Assembly: GCA_963971405.1 (NCBI GenBank)
Contig: OZ020487.1
Location: 48,953,039-49,017,038 of the forward strand
Direction: 5' to 3'
DNA length: 64,000 bases
DNA from: Psococerastis gibbosa
Lineage: Eukaryota > Arthropoda > Insecta > Psocodea > Psocidae
Shown here one piece after another: positions 12,701 to 27,700 of this stretch. Position 1 is the stretch's first letter, and every line of letters starts with the position of its first letter. The notes below the pieces were generated by a model. It ran no database searches, had not been told where the DNA came from, and saw nothing but the letters and a program-made list of their open reading frames with translations. Made by a program: the position numbers and the translations under genes.

Positions 12701-15700
12701 AAGGGAATGCCACAGCTATCTTGAACTCCACGGATTACCAGAAGAAGATCTTGGACCTTCTGGACCCTATGACTTATAAAGTGCTCAGCCGTGAGCCCGT
12801 GACCCCACATCAAGAATCCTGGCGAAAACAAAGAAACTGTTCAAAGATTCCACTTTACCAACTGAGGATAAGCGGAACCTGGTAAAATCAGAAGCATTAC
12901 CACCCAGGCTGTATAGTCTCCCAAAGATCCATAAGCAGAATGTGCCACTACGTCCGATTGTGAGCGCGATAGGATCTCCTACCTACGACGTGGCAAAATA
13001 CCTGACGAAGCTGCTACAGACACATGTAGGAACCGGACATTCTTTCATAAGAGACTCAACGCATTTCATTGAAAAACTGAAGGACCTACACCTGGAACCC
13101 GATGACCTGCTCGTGAGTTTAGATGTCGTCTCACTCTTCACTATGGTACCTATCAAAGAAACTATGGAGCTTATAACGGAAAAATTCACAGATGACGTCA
13201 CGTCACCACGTTCTGACAACAAATTCAACATTCTACGAACATCTGGATGGCGTCGCAATGGGGAGTCCCATTAGCCCGGTGGTTGTCAACTTCTACATGG
13301 AATCTTTTGAAAAAACGGCGTTAGAAACAGCAGCCCAAAAACCGAAATGTTGGTTCCGATACGTAGATGACACCTTTGTTGTTTGGAATCATGGTCTGGA
13401 GAATTCCTGGATCCCATCAACTCAATTCACCCGCGAATCTAGTTCACCATGGAAAAAGAAAACAATAACCAGTTGGCCTTCCTTGATGTTTTGGTGATGA
13501 AGAATAGAGACGGTTCATTGGGACATACAGTATACCGCAAACCAACGCATACGGATAGATACCTGAGCAAGAGTTCCAACCATCATCCGAGCCAGAAGCG
13601 TGCGATGCTGAAAACTCTCATCCACCGTGCTAATCGGATTTGTGAGCCCCAGCAACTACGATCAGAACTCAAACACCTGGATAGAGCATTACAAGCTGAA
13701 CACTACGGCTGCAGACAGACCCCAACCAATAGGAATGGTGTGTTTGCCCTACATAAAGAAAGTCACGGATCGCATTGGGAAACTGTTCGAACGTAATAAC
13801 ATCAAAACAGTGTTCAAGCCTACGCAACAGCTCCAAAGCATGATAAGATCAGCCAAGGATCAGAGAGAGCCATTAACATCAGCCGGCGTGTACCGAATTC
13901 CTTGCTCTTGTGGTGAAGTGTACATAGGCTAGGTACGACTAAACGCAGCGTAAATACGAGGATAGAAGAACATAAACGAGGCTGCCGCCGTCTACAACCG
14001 GAGAAGTCCGCGATTGCCGAGCACGTACTAACACAATCTGGACACACGGTGAACTACAAACAGGCGACTGTCTTGTCACGGGCTACTCAATATTTCCCCA
14101 GACTACACAGAGAAGCTATTGAAATATACAAACACCAACACAATTTCAACAGAAAGGAAGAAGGCTTGAAGGTGAACAAACGCTGGTATCCGGCGCTGAA
14201 CAAAACAACAACAAAAAGAATGACGTCAGCCAATTGGGAAAAACAAGGTAATGGAGATTCCCCAGGGGGCATGCTGTGTTGAGAGCGAGCAAATCCTCGC
14301 TCTCAACACAACAACAACAACAACAACAACAACGTCCAGGTATAAAGGTCAGTGCGCAGCCCCCTACCCAGTCACTCGCTACGGAGCCACCGAGGTAAAA
14401 CCTTCGAAGTCTACGCAGCGCCACTGAAGATGTCGACCGCAGATGTTGACAAAACTTTTGCAAGTTCACTTTCAATTCGACCACGGCCCATCAGCCCGGA
14501 TTCTACTGGTTCTTAATTTGACTCCGGCCGTGAAAGCCTTTGCAGCTACATTACTGACGGAATGAATACTTCAGGGGCTTCTTACCTTCTGATTTTTGCT
14601 CAGGTTTAGATCTCTTTGGATCTGGTCTCTCGGAGGTTGTAGGCGTACTGTTCTCTGATCTCGGCCTTTTCGGCGTGCCAGTAGCAGGAACCCTGGAAGG
14701 TCTCGTGTCAGTCCACGTACCTTCCAGTATTTTCCTCTGCTTCGTCCTTTCTCTCCTCTGTTATACCACTACTTGTCTCGCTTAGGAGCGTTCAAGCGCA
14801 GTCTTCATAATTCTTCCGTTGTGTTAGTCACAGTGGCAGTGTCCTGTTCTGAAACAGAAATCTTTTCGGATAGTTCTGTATTGCTGTGACTACTAGCTAT
14901 CAGCGAAGTATTTCCCATCTGAATGGGTACGCTGGCTTCCTGCCCTTGGGTTTCCGCCATGACCACATTCTCACAGGGGGGTAAAATGGGGGTCGGATTG
15001 CTTTCAATTACATCCATGTTACAAAAAGGGTTTTTGCCCCTTCTAGGGTTCAGGCAGCGTTCTCATCACGGGTGAGGCACCTCAGGCCAGACTATTCAGC
15101 CCTCCCGCGACCTGGCTCTCCGTAGCCTCAGAAGCACGCTTCAACCGTCCCTAGTCATCCGGAACTCAGGTTGTTCCACCTACAGTAGGCCTACTAGTGC
15201 CTCCAAGACTTGCAGTCTCCTCATTCCATTGATTGGAATGTAGGTGTTTCCCCTGGACTGGAGTTGCCAGTTCCGTCCGCAATTCACCAAGTCCTCAAGC
15301 AAGCCAAGTGGCTTGTTGGTTCCAACAACCCGCAGGATGTTTTCACCTCATCCTACCGGCATAGCTATTGGAAGTGGTCACTGTTTCACCCGTGCGGGGA
15401 GTTTCACGGGCGGAGTCGATTCGGGCCCAGCACCAACCCTAGCCGAATCACACAATGAAAGGAGCTATGAAGAAAAGTGATAGGTTGGTAAAGGAAGATA
15501 GTGAGCTGGTTGGTAGGTAGAAGGACGATAGAAAGAAAAGTGGGCGAAGGAAAAGGAAATGGGAAGCACACTTTTGACCGGGTCTTACGGTTCAGGCGGT
15601 GTAATGGGAGCCTTTGGTGCTATCCTAAGCCGACACCAAACAATATCAATATCAATTGATTGGTTAGTATGTCTCCACTATTGTATATCTTGTGCGGTCC

Positions 15701-18700
15701 TTTCCAGTAGGTAGGTGTCGCGTCCTTGACGACATCATCCAGGTACTCCTTCCTCCGTCTTCCACTTGAATTGGTGCCTACGACCATACCCTCAATGATG
15801 TTCTTAAGGAGTCCCTCTACTTACTTTTACTTTTACCGCACCTTATCCTCATGGAGGGTGGGCGGCACGACAGCAGCGTTTCCACACAGTTCTGTCCTGT
15901 GCGTCTTCGGTAGAGAGCTCCAAACTTAGTACGTACCCCCACCAGTTCAGCCTCTTTTCTCTGAGTTTCTCATCTCTTGTCTTATGTCTTGGTTTTTACG
16001 TTGCTCTCTCAGCGTCACGCCACAAGGTCTTGTCAGCATTCTCATTTCAGCTACGTGAATCATGTTTTCTTCACACTGTCGTTCAGCCCAGCACAAGGAG
16101 TCCCTCATGCCTCAGAATATGCCCCATCCATTTGGCTCTTCTTATTGAAATGGCGGCAATATATTTCTTTTCATTTATTCTAGGGAGCACGTCTTCATTG
16201 GTTATATGGTCTCTCCATGATATTTTTAAAATTTTGAGATTCTACTATAGCGCCACATCTGAAAGGTTTCTAGCTTTTTTTTTTTGTTTTCTGTTCATGT
16301 CCCACTTGCACTTGCACCGTGCAATAGAATACCTTACTCCACACTAGATTTTTCAGATGCCAAATACAGGGCCGATATTCACCGAACGCGAACCCGAACA
16401 ATGCAAAATCGAATAAAATTATTATTAGGCTATACTAATGCTAAATGGTAGATAGTAAAATAGGGAATTAGGACTGTTTTTATTTAGTAATGGACTGACA
16501 ATAAATAAATAATGAGGTTATATTTAGCTGAGGCCACCCTAGTGGCCCTCTCTTATTACTCTCAACTAGGGAGTCGACAATAACGCTAAGCTGGTTTTTA
16601 TAGTGGTGAGCGAAAGCCGTTACATGAGGTCGTCCGCCAGCACTCTAGTTCATTCTGTCTCAGTGTTGGCAGGAGCATGGGCGGCATCGGCAGTCACGCC
16701 GCAGCCGCGATCATCACGTGTCTTTTTATCTTTTCAACGTTAAATTTCCACCGGGGTTAATGAAATACATATTAGATTGCCAGTTTGTGTTATGTCTTGC
16801 GGTAAATGATAAATAATTTTCAGTGGTTTGACTGTGGCATCCTTTTTACTTGCATTTTAGTTCTGTTTTCTTATTCATTTACTCTCGGTCTTGTCTTGTA
16901 CGGAGTAGGCCTATGTTCATATGCTTTATCTTCATTGTTAGATGTAATGTAGTGAACTAGCATATATATGAGCTATGAAGCGTTAATTAACTTGGACTGA
17001 TTGGTGTATGCACCTCTACACTCTTTGTTTGCTGTTCTGTTATGCCTATGGGGGCCTTCCTGGGGGCGCCAAATTGGATCAAAAATGATCATTATAAACA
17101 AAATTACATCATAAAACTAATTAAACATTAAAAAATAAAAATAACGGAACACACTGTAATTATTTAGATTTTATTATTAATTGGGGTTTTTATAGGCAGC
17201 AATAACCTGAAATAAAACTGGTTTATCAACTTTTTGACATTCCCCTATCGTTGCCACATGGGAGAGGTCTTTCTCTGATTGAAAATTAATTTTAAAAAAA
17301 CTATTTAGGAACCGCAATGTCGCAAGAGAGGCTGAACGCTCTTTTGTCCAGGGGTGCCCTATCCAATAAGCGAATAAGGCGACCACCGAAAGCCTTAATG
17401 CCCCACGATTATGTAGAAAGTCGCTCATTTCGGCCTTTTTATTCCTACAAATAATAACATAACAAAGTCTTTGTCTGCAAAATCTAAATTTTTGCTGAGA
17501 AAACCGCCCTGTTTGAGGCCAATTTTCTCAGTTTTCGCAGTTATTTTAACAGTTGTAACATTCATAATGTCCCCTTTAAAAACCTCATAATTATAGAAGC
17601 TTTCATTACAGGTCTAAGCTAGATTTCTTTGGGGCTTTTTCATTCTCTGAAAAAGGAATTTTTAAATCGCTTTAAATCACAAGTGATTAAAACAAAATGT
17701 TGGGCTGTGAGAGCTTTACTGGTGGATACTCCACTCTTTGGCGAACTTTTTTTGCAAGTGGAACACACAATCCATTTATTTGGGGAAAATCAATCCTTTT
17801 GGCTCAGGCCAACCTGTTAGTTTAGGGAGATTTCATGCAAGCGCTGACGGCGAAGCTGCGGTTTCTTCTTCCATTTTAAAATGATTTCAAATTGCACTAT
17901 TATAGTTCACTAGAATACATTTCGGACTTTAGCGCTGATCCCGCTTTTCTCCTATGCTATGCTGCGTATGTAATTGAAAATAAAAAATATCATTCGGTTC
18001 GGATCAGGTGTAGGGAGATTACATAAAAGCATCGTGGTTTCTCGTCCCCTTATGAATAATAAGATATTAAAGGACATTACCACATCTGACATCTTGTGCA
18101 CATTTATCGCCCCGCCCCTTTAATACGCTATGTAGGCGATTATGAGCTTTAATAAAAAAGATGCTATTCCATTCTATTTCCTAACAATACCTTATATAGT
18201 GAGTGGGGCAAGAGCTAAGCGCAAAGTAACTAAAATATTTCACACTAAATCAGGACAGATAAATCTAGGCTAATTATGAACACCAAAGAATCGCGGGGTA
18301 ATTGCTGTAACCAATTAAAAATCTCCCTAAAAAAGCACAACCCCCAATCAAATTTGGAATTTGTTAGTAAACAAACAAGAATGTATATAAATAATATATC
18401 ACTGAAAGTAAACAGTAAAGGTGAAGTAATGTAATAAACCGCGTGGCCGGCAGTATTAACACTGTAACGATATACGTATAACCAAGCTCTTTCTGGGCGT
18501 TATTCAGTAGATTTAACGTATCTTGGAACTGTTTTCTGTTAATACAGTCTGTTTCCTCCTTTTATAGCTCTTTGAACGATTGCCCACGTGTCACATCATT
18601 TTCCGGTTGACGGGTGCCACTGAAATCGTTGATTTGTCGTGAAAAGTGTTAATTATCATATATCATATGTATCATATCATTAATTATCAGTCTCTCTGCG

Positions 18701-21700
18701 ACCAATGTTAACTGAGATATGAATATTTTAAGTGTTTGATCGGACGCCATCTTGAAACCAAATGGCGCATCATGCCGGTTAACAAACACGATCAAGACGT
18801 TAGTATGATAAATAAATCACAAAATCAACAAACAAAACACTCCTGTGTTGAAAATTTCGAACCACAATGCAGACGACTATCAACCAATATTAAGTACCTA
18901 TGCATGCTTTCTTTATACTAACGCATAAATTGGAAATCAACGAGCCATTGCAAGCAGTCTTTCAGCATCGTCGACAACACACTCACATATCTGTGTATGG
19001 AACATGTTGGATGTAATGAAGTAAGACTGATTGTATTACAGCCTGTAGGATGGAATGACCCACCTTATAGCACTTTTAATTAAAACGCGTAATTGAAAAG
19101 TCCAGTTGAATCCGAGGAAGATTAGATTGAGCTGGTTTAGGTCAGCAGCAGCAAGGGCGGCCGTAAGCGAACTCAATTAAATTAATTTTGCCAGCTGACG
19201 GGAAATGCACATTAACATGCTAGCACTACTGTAAGTCCCCCTGTATGCAAATGGTATGGCCTCAATTGCACCGTACGTCTTTCATCAGCATTGCTTCAAA
19301 CATAAGGAATAATATCAATCAATCAAGTATATTTTTGTGTCATTTTACATACAGTCCATGGATCGTCATAATGCAACTTGTACTACCTACCTACTTACCA
19401 TACAAAATTATTAATTAATATAATTAATTATTAACATAGCCAGTGCCGGGACTGGCTATGGGGCCACCGGGGCCATGGCCCCCCAAAAACGGGGCCCCAC
19501 AAAAAGCCACAAAATACAAAACTTACAGTAGATATAGATTAGAAAACCAAAACAACCAATAAGGCAAATACATCTTCCCATAACTGACGAGTTTATGCTG
19601 TCACTGGATAGAAGAATTTCCGCTTATTACGAAATCGATGAGAAATTTGGTTTTTTGAAATGTTTACAAAATATAAGCCCTGGCCCCGAGGATTTAAAAA
19701 CTAAGGCAGAGAAATTGGTCGATTGTTACTCGGATGACCTGGACGGAAACCTACAATGATTTCAGTTATTACAATTTAGTGAGTTTGTGAAACTCTTTGT
19801 GACAGATGAGGATCGATAATAAAAATAAGATAATCGAAAAAATAAGATAAGTTTTGATAGGTTCATCTACAACCTAATTTTTGAAAAATGAGTTGCTGAT
19901 AGTTTTCCGAATGTAGAAGTAGTTTTTAAACTGTACCTAGTTATATAATGAGTGTCAACATAAGTAGCGAGCGATCATTTCCCGCACTGAAGCATATAAA
20001 AAATAAAAAATTCACATCGCACCAGTACTACAAGGCTTATTGGGCTGCAGCCCCCCCCCCTCCGAAATAAAATGTTGAGAATTTAATCAATATGTCTTCC
20101 TCAGTAAATTATAAATTTTACTGCTGTTAAAATCGTAAAGCTCCACCATTTTAGGCCTATTTTTTCAAAGCATTTCCTACGGGGGAGACCCCAAGGCCCC
20201 CCTGTTTGCAGCTTTATGCATATTCATTTCTTTGTAAGCTTTCCTGATGTAAAACTCCAATATTTTGGACATACATTTTGGCTAAATGATATGTTATTTT
20301 TATGAATAAGCATTTCTTTGTAAGCCTTAAATTCTATACTTTACTGCTGTTAAATTGCTTAAAACCCCACTATTTTGCACGTATATTTTCCAATTTTCCC
20401 CTTATGACCACCGGGCCCCCCTCTTCGGGTTAAATGCAATATTATTTCTATACAATCGCAGCCGTCGTAATGATAACATTTCGAATCAGTCCGCATATCC
20501 GCTACATTTTATAAATAAATAAATAAATAAATAAACGTTTACTTGCAAACAGACAAAGTCCAATAATATGCTAATTAACTTAACTAACTTAACTATGCTT
20601 ATCATAATTTACATGTGTGATACATAACTATTGTGCAATTATAATTATAAACAGTATATCGTACATCTATTTGACAATGTGAAGATTAAATAAATAAGTT
20701 GTATACAAGTTATCTAGTTGGTAAGTAATGATAAAAATAAAAGTAATATTATCTGCCAATACATATCATTCTTATATATCTTAACTAAGTCTTTATTATT
20801 TAAAAATGGTAATCTTATAAAAGGTAGTCTATTGGATTCATTATACGGTAGCTAATGTTTTAATAAATTTACGTTTACCATCGATGATGTCTAAATGTGT
20901 AGCATTAAGATTAAATATTTTAGTTAGCCTGTAAATGGGAGTATTCGCACATACTGTATATTAATTCGGGGAGTTTGTAGATGAAAAAGGTCTTTGTTTC
21001 TGGATCGTCTATATTTTGGGGTATTAATTAGAAGTTTTTCTCAGAGCTCTGATGAATCGAGTAGTGAATGGAACATGTTATATAAGACTTTTATTGCAAT
21101 TTTTGTTCTTCTTGTCTTAAGCGTGGGCATCAGAAAGTGATTTAGTAATGTTTCGTAAGGCATTAGTTGTGGGTAAACACCCGTTTGTCTATAGTACAGT
21201 ACATACATTTCAAAAATCTCTTTAGTACTTTTTCTAAACTTTTTATGTTGCCCTTTGTGTAGGGGTCCCAAACTTCACAACCGTATTCGAGTATACTCCT
21301 GCATAGGGAGTTAAATAAATTAAAAATTATTTTTTGGTTACTTCTTATACCTCGAGTATTTCTAATGATAAACCCCAGTATTTTGTTGGCTCTGTTTATT
21401 ATTTTATCAATATGATTACGGTATTATAGTTTAATTTTGAGTCCAATAGTATACCTAAATCTTTAACTACGGTTACTCTATTATGATTTACAGATTCAAT
21501 TGAGTATGTAAAATTAATTTGATACGTTTTGAGAGAAAAAGTTATGTATTGGCATTTGGCAATATTGAGGTGTAATTTATTTTTCTTGCTCCAATCGTAT
21601 AGGGAGTTTAGATCTTCTTGAAGTAATAAACAATCATCTACATTGGTTATTTCTTTTATAAGCCTGTGTTATAAGAAAAATCGGCCAATAAATTGACATT

Positions 21701-24700
21701 TGATGTGTCCATGCTATCAGGTATACTCGTGTACGAGTAACACCAGAACCTCTAAATAATACACTAGATACAATTGAATTCTCATGAAAAAAGTACACTA
21801 GATAGGATTATGGTCGCCACAGTCACCCCCAAAAAAAAATCCTGTCTACGATCTTGTCTGGCATCCTGATTCCTTTGTCTCCATGTTATATATTAAATTG
21901 GTAATAGAATATTCGTTTAAGGGTATAAGACTTTTCTGCCCGTTAAAGGGCCCCACACTATTCCGGCCCCAGGGCCCCCACAAGGCCAAACCCGGCACTG
22001 ATTGTAGCCTATACTGTGTGTCAAAATGTCGCAAAATTACCTTGGACACAATAATTGCCTCCCATAGGCGAGTCTGTGTGGCCGCTACCAATGCCGGCAG
22101 GTTACGACTACAAACCTGAATTTATTTTTTCATTTTTGTTAAAAATAATTATTAAAAGATGGCCATTGTAAATTCAATGAATCTGTTTAGAATTTTTGTG
22201 ATGGATTAACACGTTTTGAGGTCCCAGAAACCCAAAATGCGAAATTTCTGTCTGTCTGTTCTTCGATTTGTGGACAAACTCTACCGAGTGGATTTTGATG
22301 AAAGTAGATTTATAAGAATCATATCTCGCGAAAACATTTAGGTACCTCAAAAACGGCTCCAACGATTTTCTTTAAATTCGCATTGTACGTATTGTATTAA
22401 TGTCAACAAACCGCAATAGATCGCTTGCCCCTTGATACGAGTAGTTTGGTTGAGGGGGCAATAAAATAAAAAAATACTCTATTTTCATTAAAAATGGCAA
22501 AAAGTCATTTTTCTGTGGAACCTTTCTATCCATGTTTTCCAATGATAGTTGCAGTATATTTATGTGTTAATTTGAGTGACAAAATCCAACAGGTTGCTTT
22601 CCCAATCGAAGTTTTGGTTGGGATAAAATTTTGTTTGTTGAAAAAGTATGGATGCCCCAATAAATAATAAATAAATAAATAAATAGGACGCTTGTCCCTT
22701 TATAGTTGGGTTCTGGGGGAAAAAAAGATTCAATTTCTATTAAAAAAAAAAAAAAAATCTGGGGAACCAAAATATCAATGCTTTTTTTCTTGAGATACCG
22801 TATGTCTCAGGCGTTAAATAGGGTTCCAAACCCGAACAAGAGTTTAGTTTTACCAAGCAAAGTTTTGGTTTTAAAAAAAGAAATATATATTTTGAAGAAA
22901 GCATGGATAACTCATGTCCATTATTATTTTGCATTGGTGCATTGGGGCAGGCACCCGTAATATAACGCTAGGACGAATATTTAGCATGGGAATACTCATT
23001 TTATCTATTTCTGTACCTATGCTACTTGATAAATAGGATAGCATGCAGGGGCCGTCCACTCATACCGGTTCTTTACATTTTTTCAACTATAAGACATCAT
23101 CAATCACTTAATTTCACAGTTTTATCCAAAAGGAGAACGCTACTAGCCTATAGTACAAAAAGTTTCTATTCAAAAGTGAATTTAAATGTTAGATTATATA
23201 GTATAAGACGATAGGCCAGGGTAGATCCCCTGAAAAATGGTGAAAAAAACATTAAATTATATTAGAATGAAACCCATTGGAAATGGAAGATAATATGACA
23301 GACAATGAAGGAAAAATAAATTACGGGCGATCTGAGTTCGGGAATAGATAGGGGTGGGTTTTTAAGAGTGAAATACGGTACATCTTCATTTCTGGCAAAA
23401 CTACAAGGCCTAAGGAAAAGCGTCAAATAGAAAAAAGGTAGGTAATAAGAAGATGTACAACTTCGGTGATAACACTTTTTTCACATAACCTCAAATTTTA
23501 TGAGAAAAATGCCAAAAATCAAGGTTTTGGTTTTTTATTTTTAACTTTTACAAAAAAAAACATTAATTTTTACGTGAAATTTAGTGAAAACTTACCTTTC
23601 TATGTTCCAAATACACTGTAATTTTTTTGATTTAAAATATTAATTTTTTTTAACCTAATTTTGACCATATATGGAAAAAGTAACCTAATTTTCAATCGAA
23701 AAAACTCACGTCAAAATGTCAATTTAAAAAAAAAATTAGGTTGGCTTTTTGTTCGTTGAAATCACTACTTTTTGATATGGTTTAAAAAACAATATGCATT
23801 ACTGTGCAAAACTTTCTAAAATTATACAAAAAACGAAATCGAAAAATGATGTCTTTATTATTTCAAATATAGTCCGGTCAATTTAGTTTATCTAGGCCCT
23901 TTATTTATATCTGTGCGAATCAGCTCTAAAATAACAATAGTAATATTTTCGTTGTTAAATAGTATATGTTCAACGTTATATAATAAAATCTAATCATATT
24001 TTAGTTCAATATTAGGTGTATCTAGGTGGAATTATTGTAATTTCGAATGACTAAATTGATCGGACTATACTTTAAATATCAAAGACATCATTTTTTTTTT
24101 GCATTTTTTAAGAAAATTTTGCACAGTAGTGTAGGCTATATTGTTTTTTATGCAATAAGAAAGTAGAGGTTTCAACGAACAAAAAGCCCGCCTATTTTTT
24201 TTTTTTTTTTTAATCGACATTTTGACGTGAGATTTTTCGATTGAAAATTAGGGTGCTTTTTCCATATAATATAGTCTAAATTAGGTTAAAAAAATTATTA
24301 TTTTAAATCAAAAAAATTACAGTGTATTTAGAACATAGAAAGGTAAGTTTTCACTCAATTTCACGTAAAAATGTTTTTTTTTGTAAAAGTTAAAAATAAA
24401 AAACCTAAACCTTGGTTTTTGGCATTTTTTGCCCGTAATTTATTTTTCCTTTAATGTCTGTCATATTATCTTCCATTTCCAATGGGTTTCATTCCACTAT
24501 AATTTAATGACTTAAAAAAATTATCTACCCTGGGCTAACAGAGGCTATTTTACTTGTTTACTTATTGAATTCGTCAAGTGTACAATTGAACAGTACAAAA
24601 AGTTAAAATGCATTACGATTTAGAGATTTAATAAAATACATGCACTCGTATAGATAGTAAATTCGTTGGAAATTTTAATGTTAAAATCACTATAGTACAA

Positions 24701-27700
24701 AATAGTGCTGCAAAAACTCAGATGCAGCAGTGGTCGTAGCAGTTTCGTGGTATCTCCAGTTACGCATTACAAAATGCTAAGCGACACATAGGATGACGAC
24801 GTCATGTCGTGTCATAGTTTGTTTGCAAGTTCACCTCAACAGTTCAACTATACTGTATTTTTACTGTGCAAAGATCATGATAGTACAAAATGATAAATAA
24901 TTAATTAACAATAGTGGACATATAGGTACATGACTAATAATCAGGTGAAGCTTAGACTATAGGCCCACGTTTAGTCAAGAGACAGTAAGTTTGAAGATGT
25001 GTGCATTATTCATATGTCATATGTATCATGAATAAGGTGATCATTGCAACTAGCGATTTCCAGGTATAAACGACAAGTTTGCAGTAATCATACCAATTTA
25101 TCCCTAACATATCAATGTTGCCACTGTCAAACCGCATCATTACACCAGCAAGGCTTTCATAGCTATTAAGCATAATGAAATCTTAAAATATATACAAGTT
25201 TTGATGCACAATCATGATATGTTTCGTCCAGAGCTTCGACAAGCCTAAGCCTCGGCATACACATAGGTACGATAAGTCCCAGACACCTCTACTGTTCGAC
25301 CAGCCATTCAATATGTGGGCACCACATTTTAACTTCAGCCAGTCAGGAGGACTCTAATAAGTTATCTGGGACATGCGTTAATTTCCAGCTAGAATTCTCT
25401 GACGCTGTCTTTCTGTTATATTCTCATTTGAATATCAGGTTTCTAGTTTAATAATATTGGTTTTAACATCCGTTCGGCTGGTTCACCTAGTTTATTTCAA
25501 ATTAGTATATACTATAATCAATACCTACCTATTGTATCTAATCAGTGTATAATAATTTCCCGTTTAAATATAAGAACATGTAGCTGGATTCACACCGTCG
25601 AAACAATAGTTGCAACAATAAATTATATATAATAGGTATACTATATAGGGTAGCTTATAGGTTAATAATAATAATACACAATGTTTTTTGCATGATTTTT
25701 ATGGGCCTCACCGCTGCACGTAGTGCCCAAAAATGGCCATGTACAGGCATAGACGTCTTAACAGTTCCCGACGCTTACCCAGAACGTCACATTGCTGACT
25801 TTAGTGCTGAATTAAGTGAAAGAATGGTCTTTAGCAAATAGACATGGTAAAAGTATTTGTTCAAATTAAATGAAAACAATAAAATTGGGCCTTTTCGAAT
25901 CACACTTACGGTCATTGCTTTCGAGACTATGGCCTAGTCATGAATGGTGTTCGGTGTTTCTCCCAGCATTACCTAGCATTCTCGTGTCAGCAGAAGGCAC
26001 ACACGCTCTCACAAACAGAGTCATATCTCATACGGAATATCCACTTCTGCCCACCCCGAGGGCTACGTCGATTCCTCGCTATAATAAAATCACATCACAC
26101 TTTTACGAAGCCTACCAAGTTATTGAAAAGCTCCAGTTCCATGGACACCGGAACTGACCGAAGCCTGTAACTCACTGTTTGTGCATGTGTTGTATAGACA
26201 TTGTTAATTATCGCTTGCCTAAACTTGGGAGGCCGATTTGTCCGTTTTTACATAATTATGTATGTCGCGGACAAGTTATACCTACTAAACGAGGAACTTA
26301 TGAGGCTAGAGAAAGAAAATATGTTAACTGCACTATATAAGTACAATACTGTAATATACAGTTGGCACAATGCTTACACAGATATGGCAGATATCCTACG
26401 CATATACTACGTATTGCCTGCACAGGTCAAAGAAAACAAGGCTTGAAAAGTCGTCATTCTGTGACCTTTATAATGATAATGTGCGTCTGCACCTTCTCGT
26501 GTACATATCCTTTGGAATTAAAGGCAGTTTTAAGACCGGTTTGGCTTTGTGGCCCACATTCAAGATAGCATGGTGCACAAAGCCTGCCTAATTATTATAG
26601 GCTAGGGATTCTAAAACGTGCTTCTTCTATTTCGGTTAAAATTATACCGTAATGCGATTCTTCAAATGTTAAAAAGTGCAGCAAGTTTAATGCCAATATC
26701 TAACTTAGGGCCAATGTGTATTTTAAATAAGTAGCTGCTACATTAAATGTAAGTTGCATATACAGCAGTTGACCTAATGTCAGTGGCGTAACGATAAGTT
26801 TACAGGGGGGGGTGTATCATTTGGCGCCCCCCTCCATTTCCATAAAAATGTAGAAAAAAGGGGAAAGCCGTTCTAACTAACACTAATGAACGTAAGCATT
26901 TTTGGCATATCCCAAGTAAGGAGCTTTTAGATTAGAAAGAAAGACTTAAGTGTTCCTTGCGCAGGCGTACTTCCAAACGTTTCGTCAACATCTGCGGTCG
27001 ACATATTTAGTGGAAATGCATAGACTTCTATAAGATTGTTTCTCAGTAGCAACTGCTTGGGCAATAAGATCAAAGATGTGCACTGATATTTACACCAAGC
27101 TCCGTGCGGGGAGCCTTCCTCGCACCCGTTTGGCTCCCTGCTATATCAACCTGATTTCCGGATGATGACGTCATTTTCATTGTTGTATTCTTGTCTTGTT
27201 TAGGGCTGGATGCCATATTCTATTAACTGTAATCCTTCTTCATTTCAGTTGAAATTCTGCGGGTGCTTGTAGATTTATATAGCCTCTCTGAAGCAGTTGT
27301 AGATAGTACTGAAGCATCATGAAAACGTGTTGTATGGCCTTTTTGTGTTGGAACATGCTCAGCAATTGGAGACTTTTCTAGCTGTAGAAGACGGCAGTTA
27401 CGTTTGGGTTCTTTTATCTTGTGTTCATGTTAGGCCTACAGATTATTCGCATCATGGCTTGAATTGGAGGAGATGTACGTATGTGCAGTGTGTTGGTATC
27501 AATCACGTTACTTATTTCAAGAGCAGTTGGGAGGCAAACGGACACTCCGATTATTCGACATATACATAAGTAGAGAAAGCAAGCAATTTAGGCTAGTGGA
27601 CGCGTACCGGACTTGCTTCGAAGGGGCAAAATATACTGTACGTGCAATAGGCAAATTGGCATATCCCCAGGCTGAAAATACATTCGAGTTATCGTACACT

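Noticed and set aside
14146-14484. 112-codon minus frame with a poly-Cys run
   Set aside because: It is the reverse of the Penelope C-terminus and the CAA microsatellite.
25870-26170. Plus frames of 95 and 76 codons in intron 1
   Set aside because: Two overlapping registers, no domain, no codon bias, no paired splice sites linking them to the gene.
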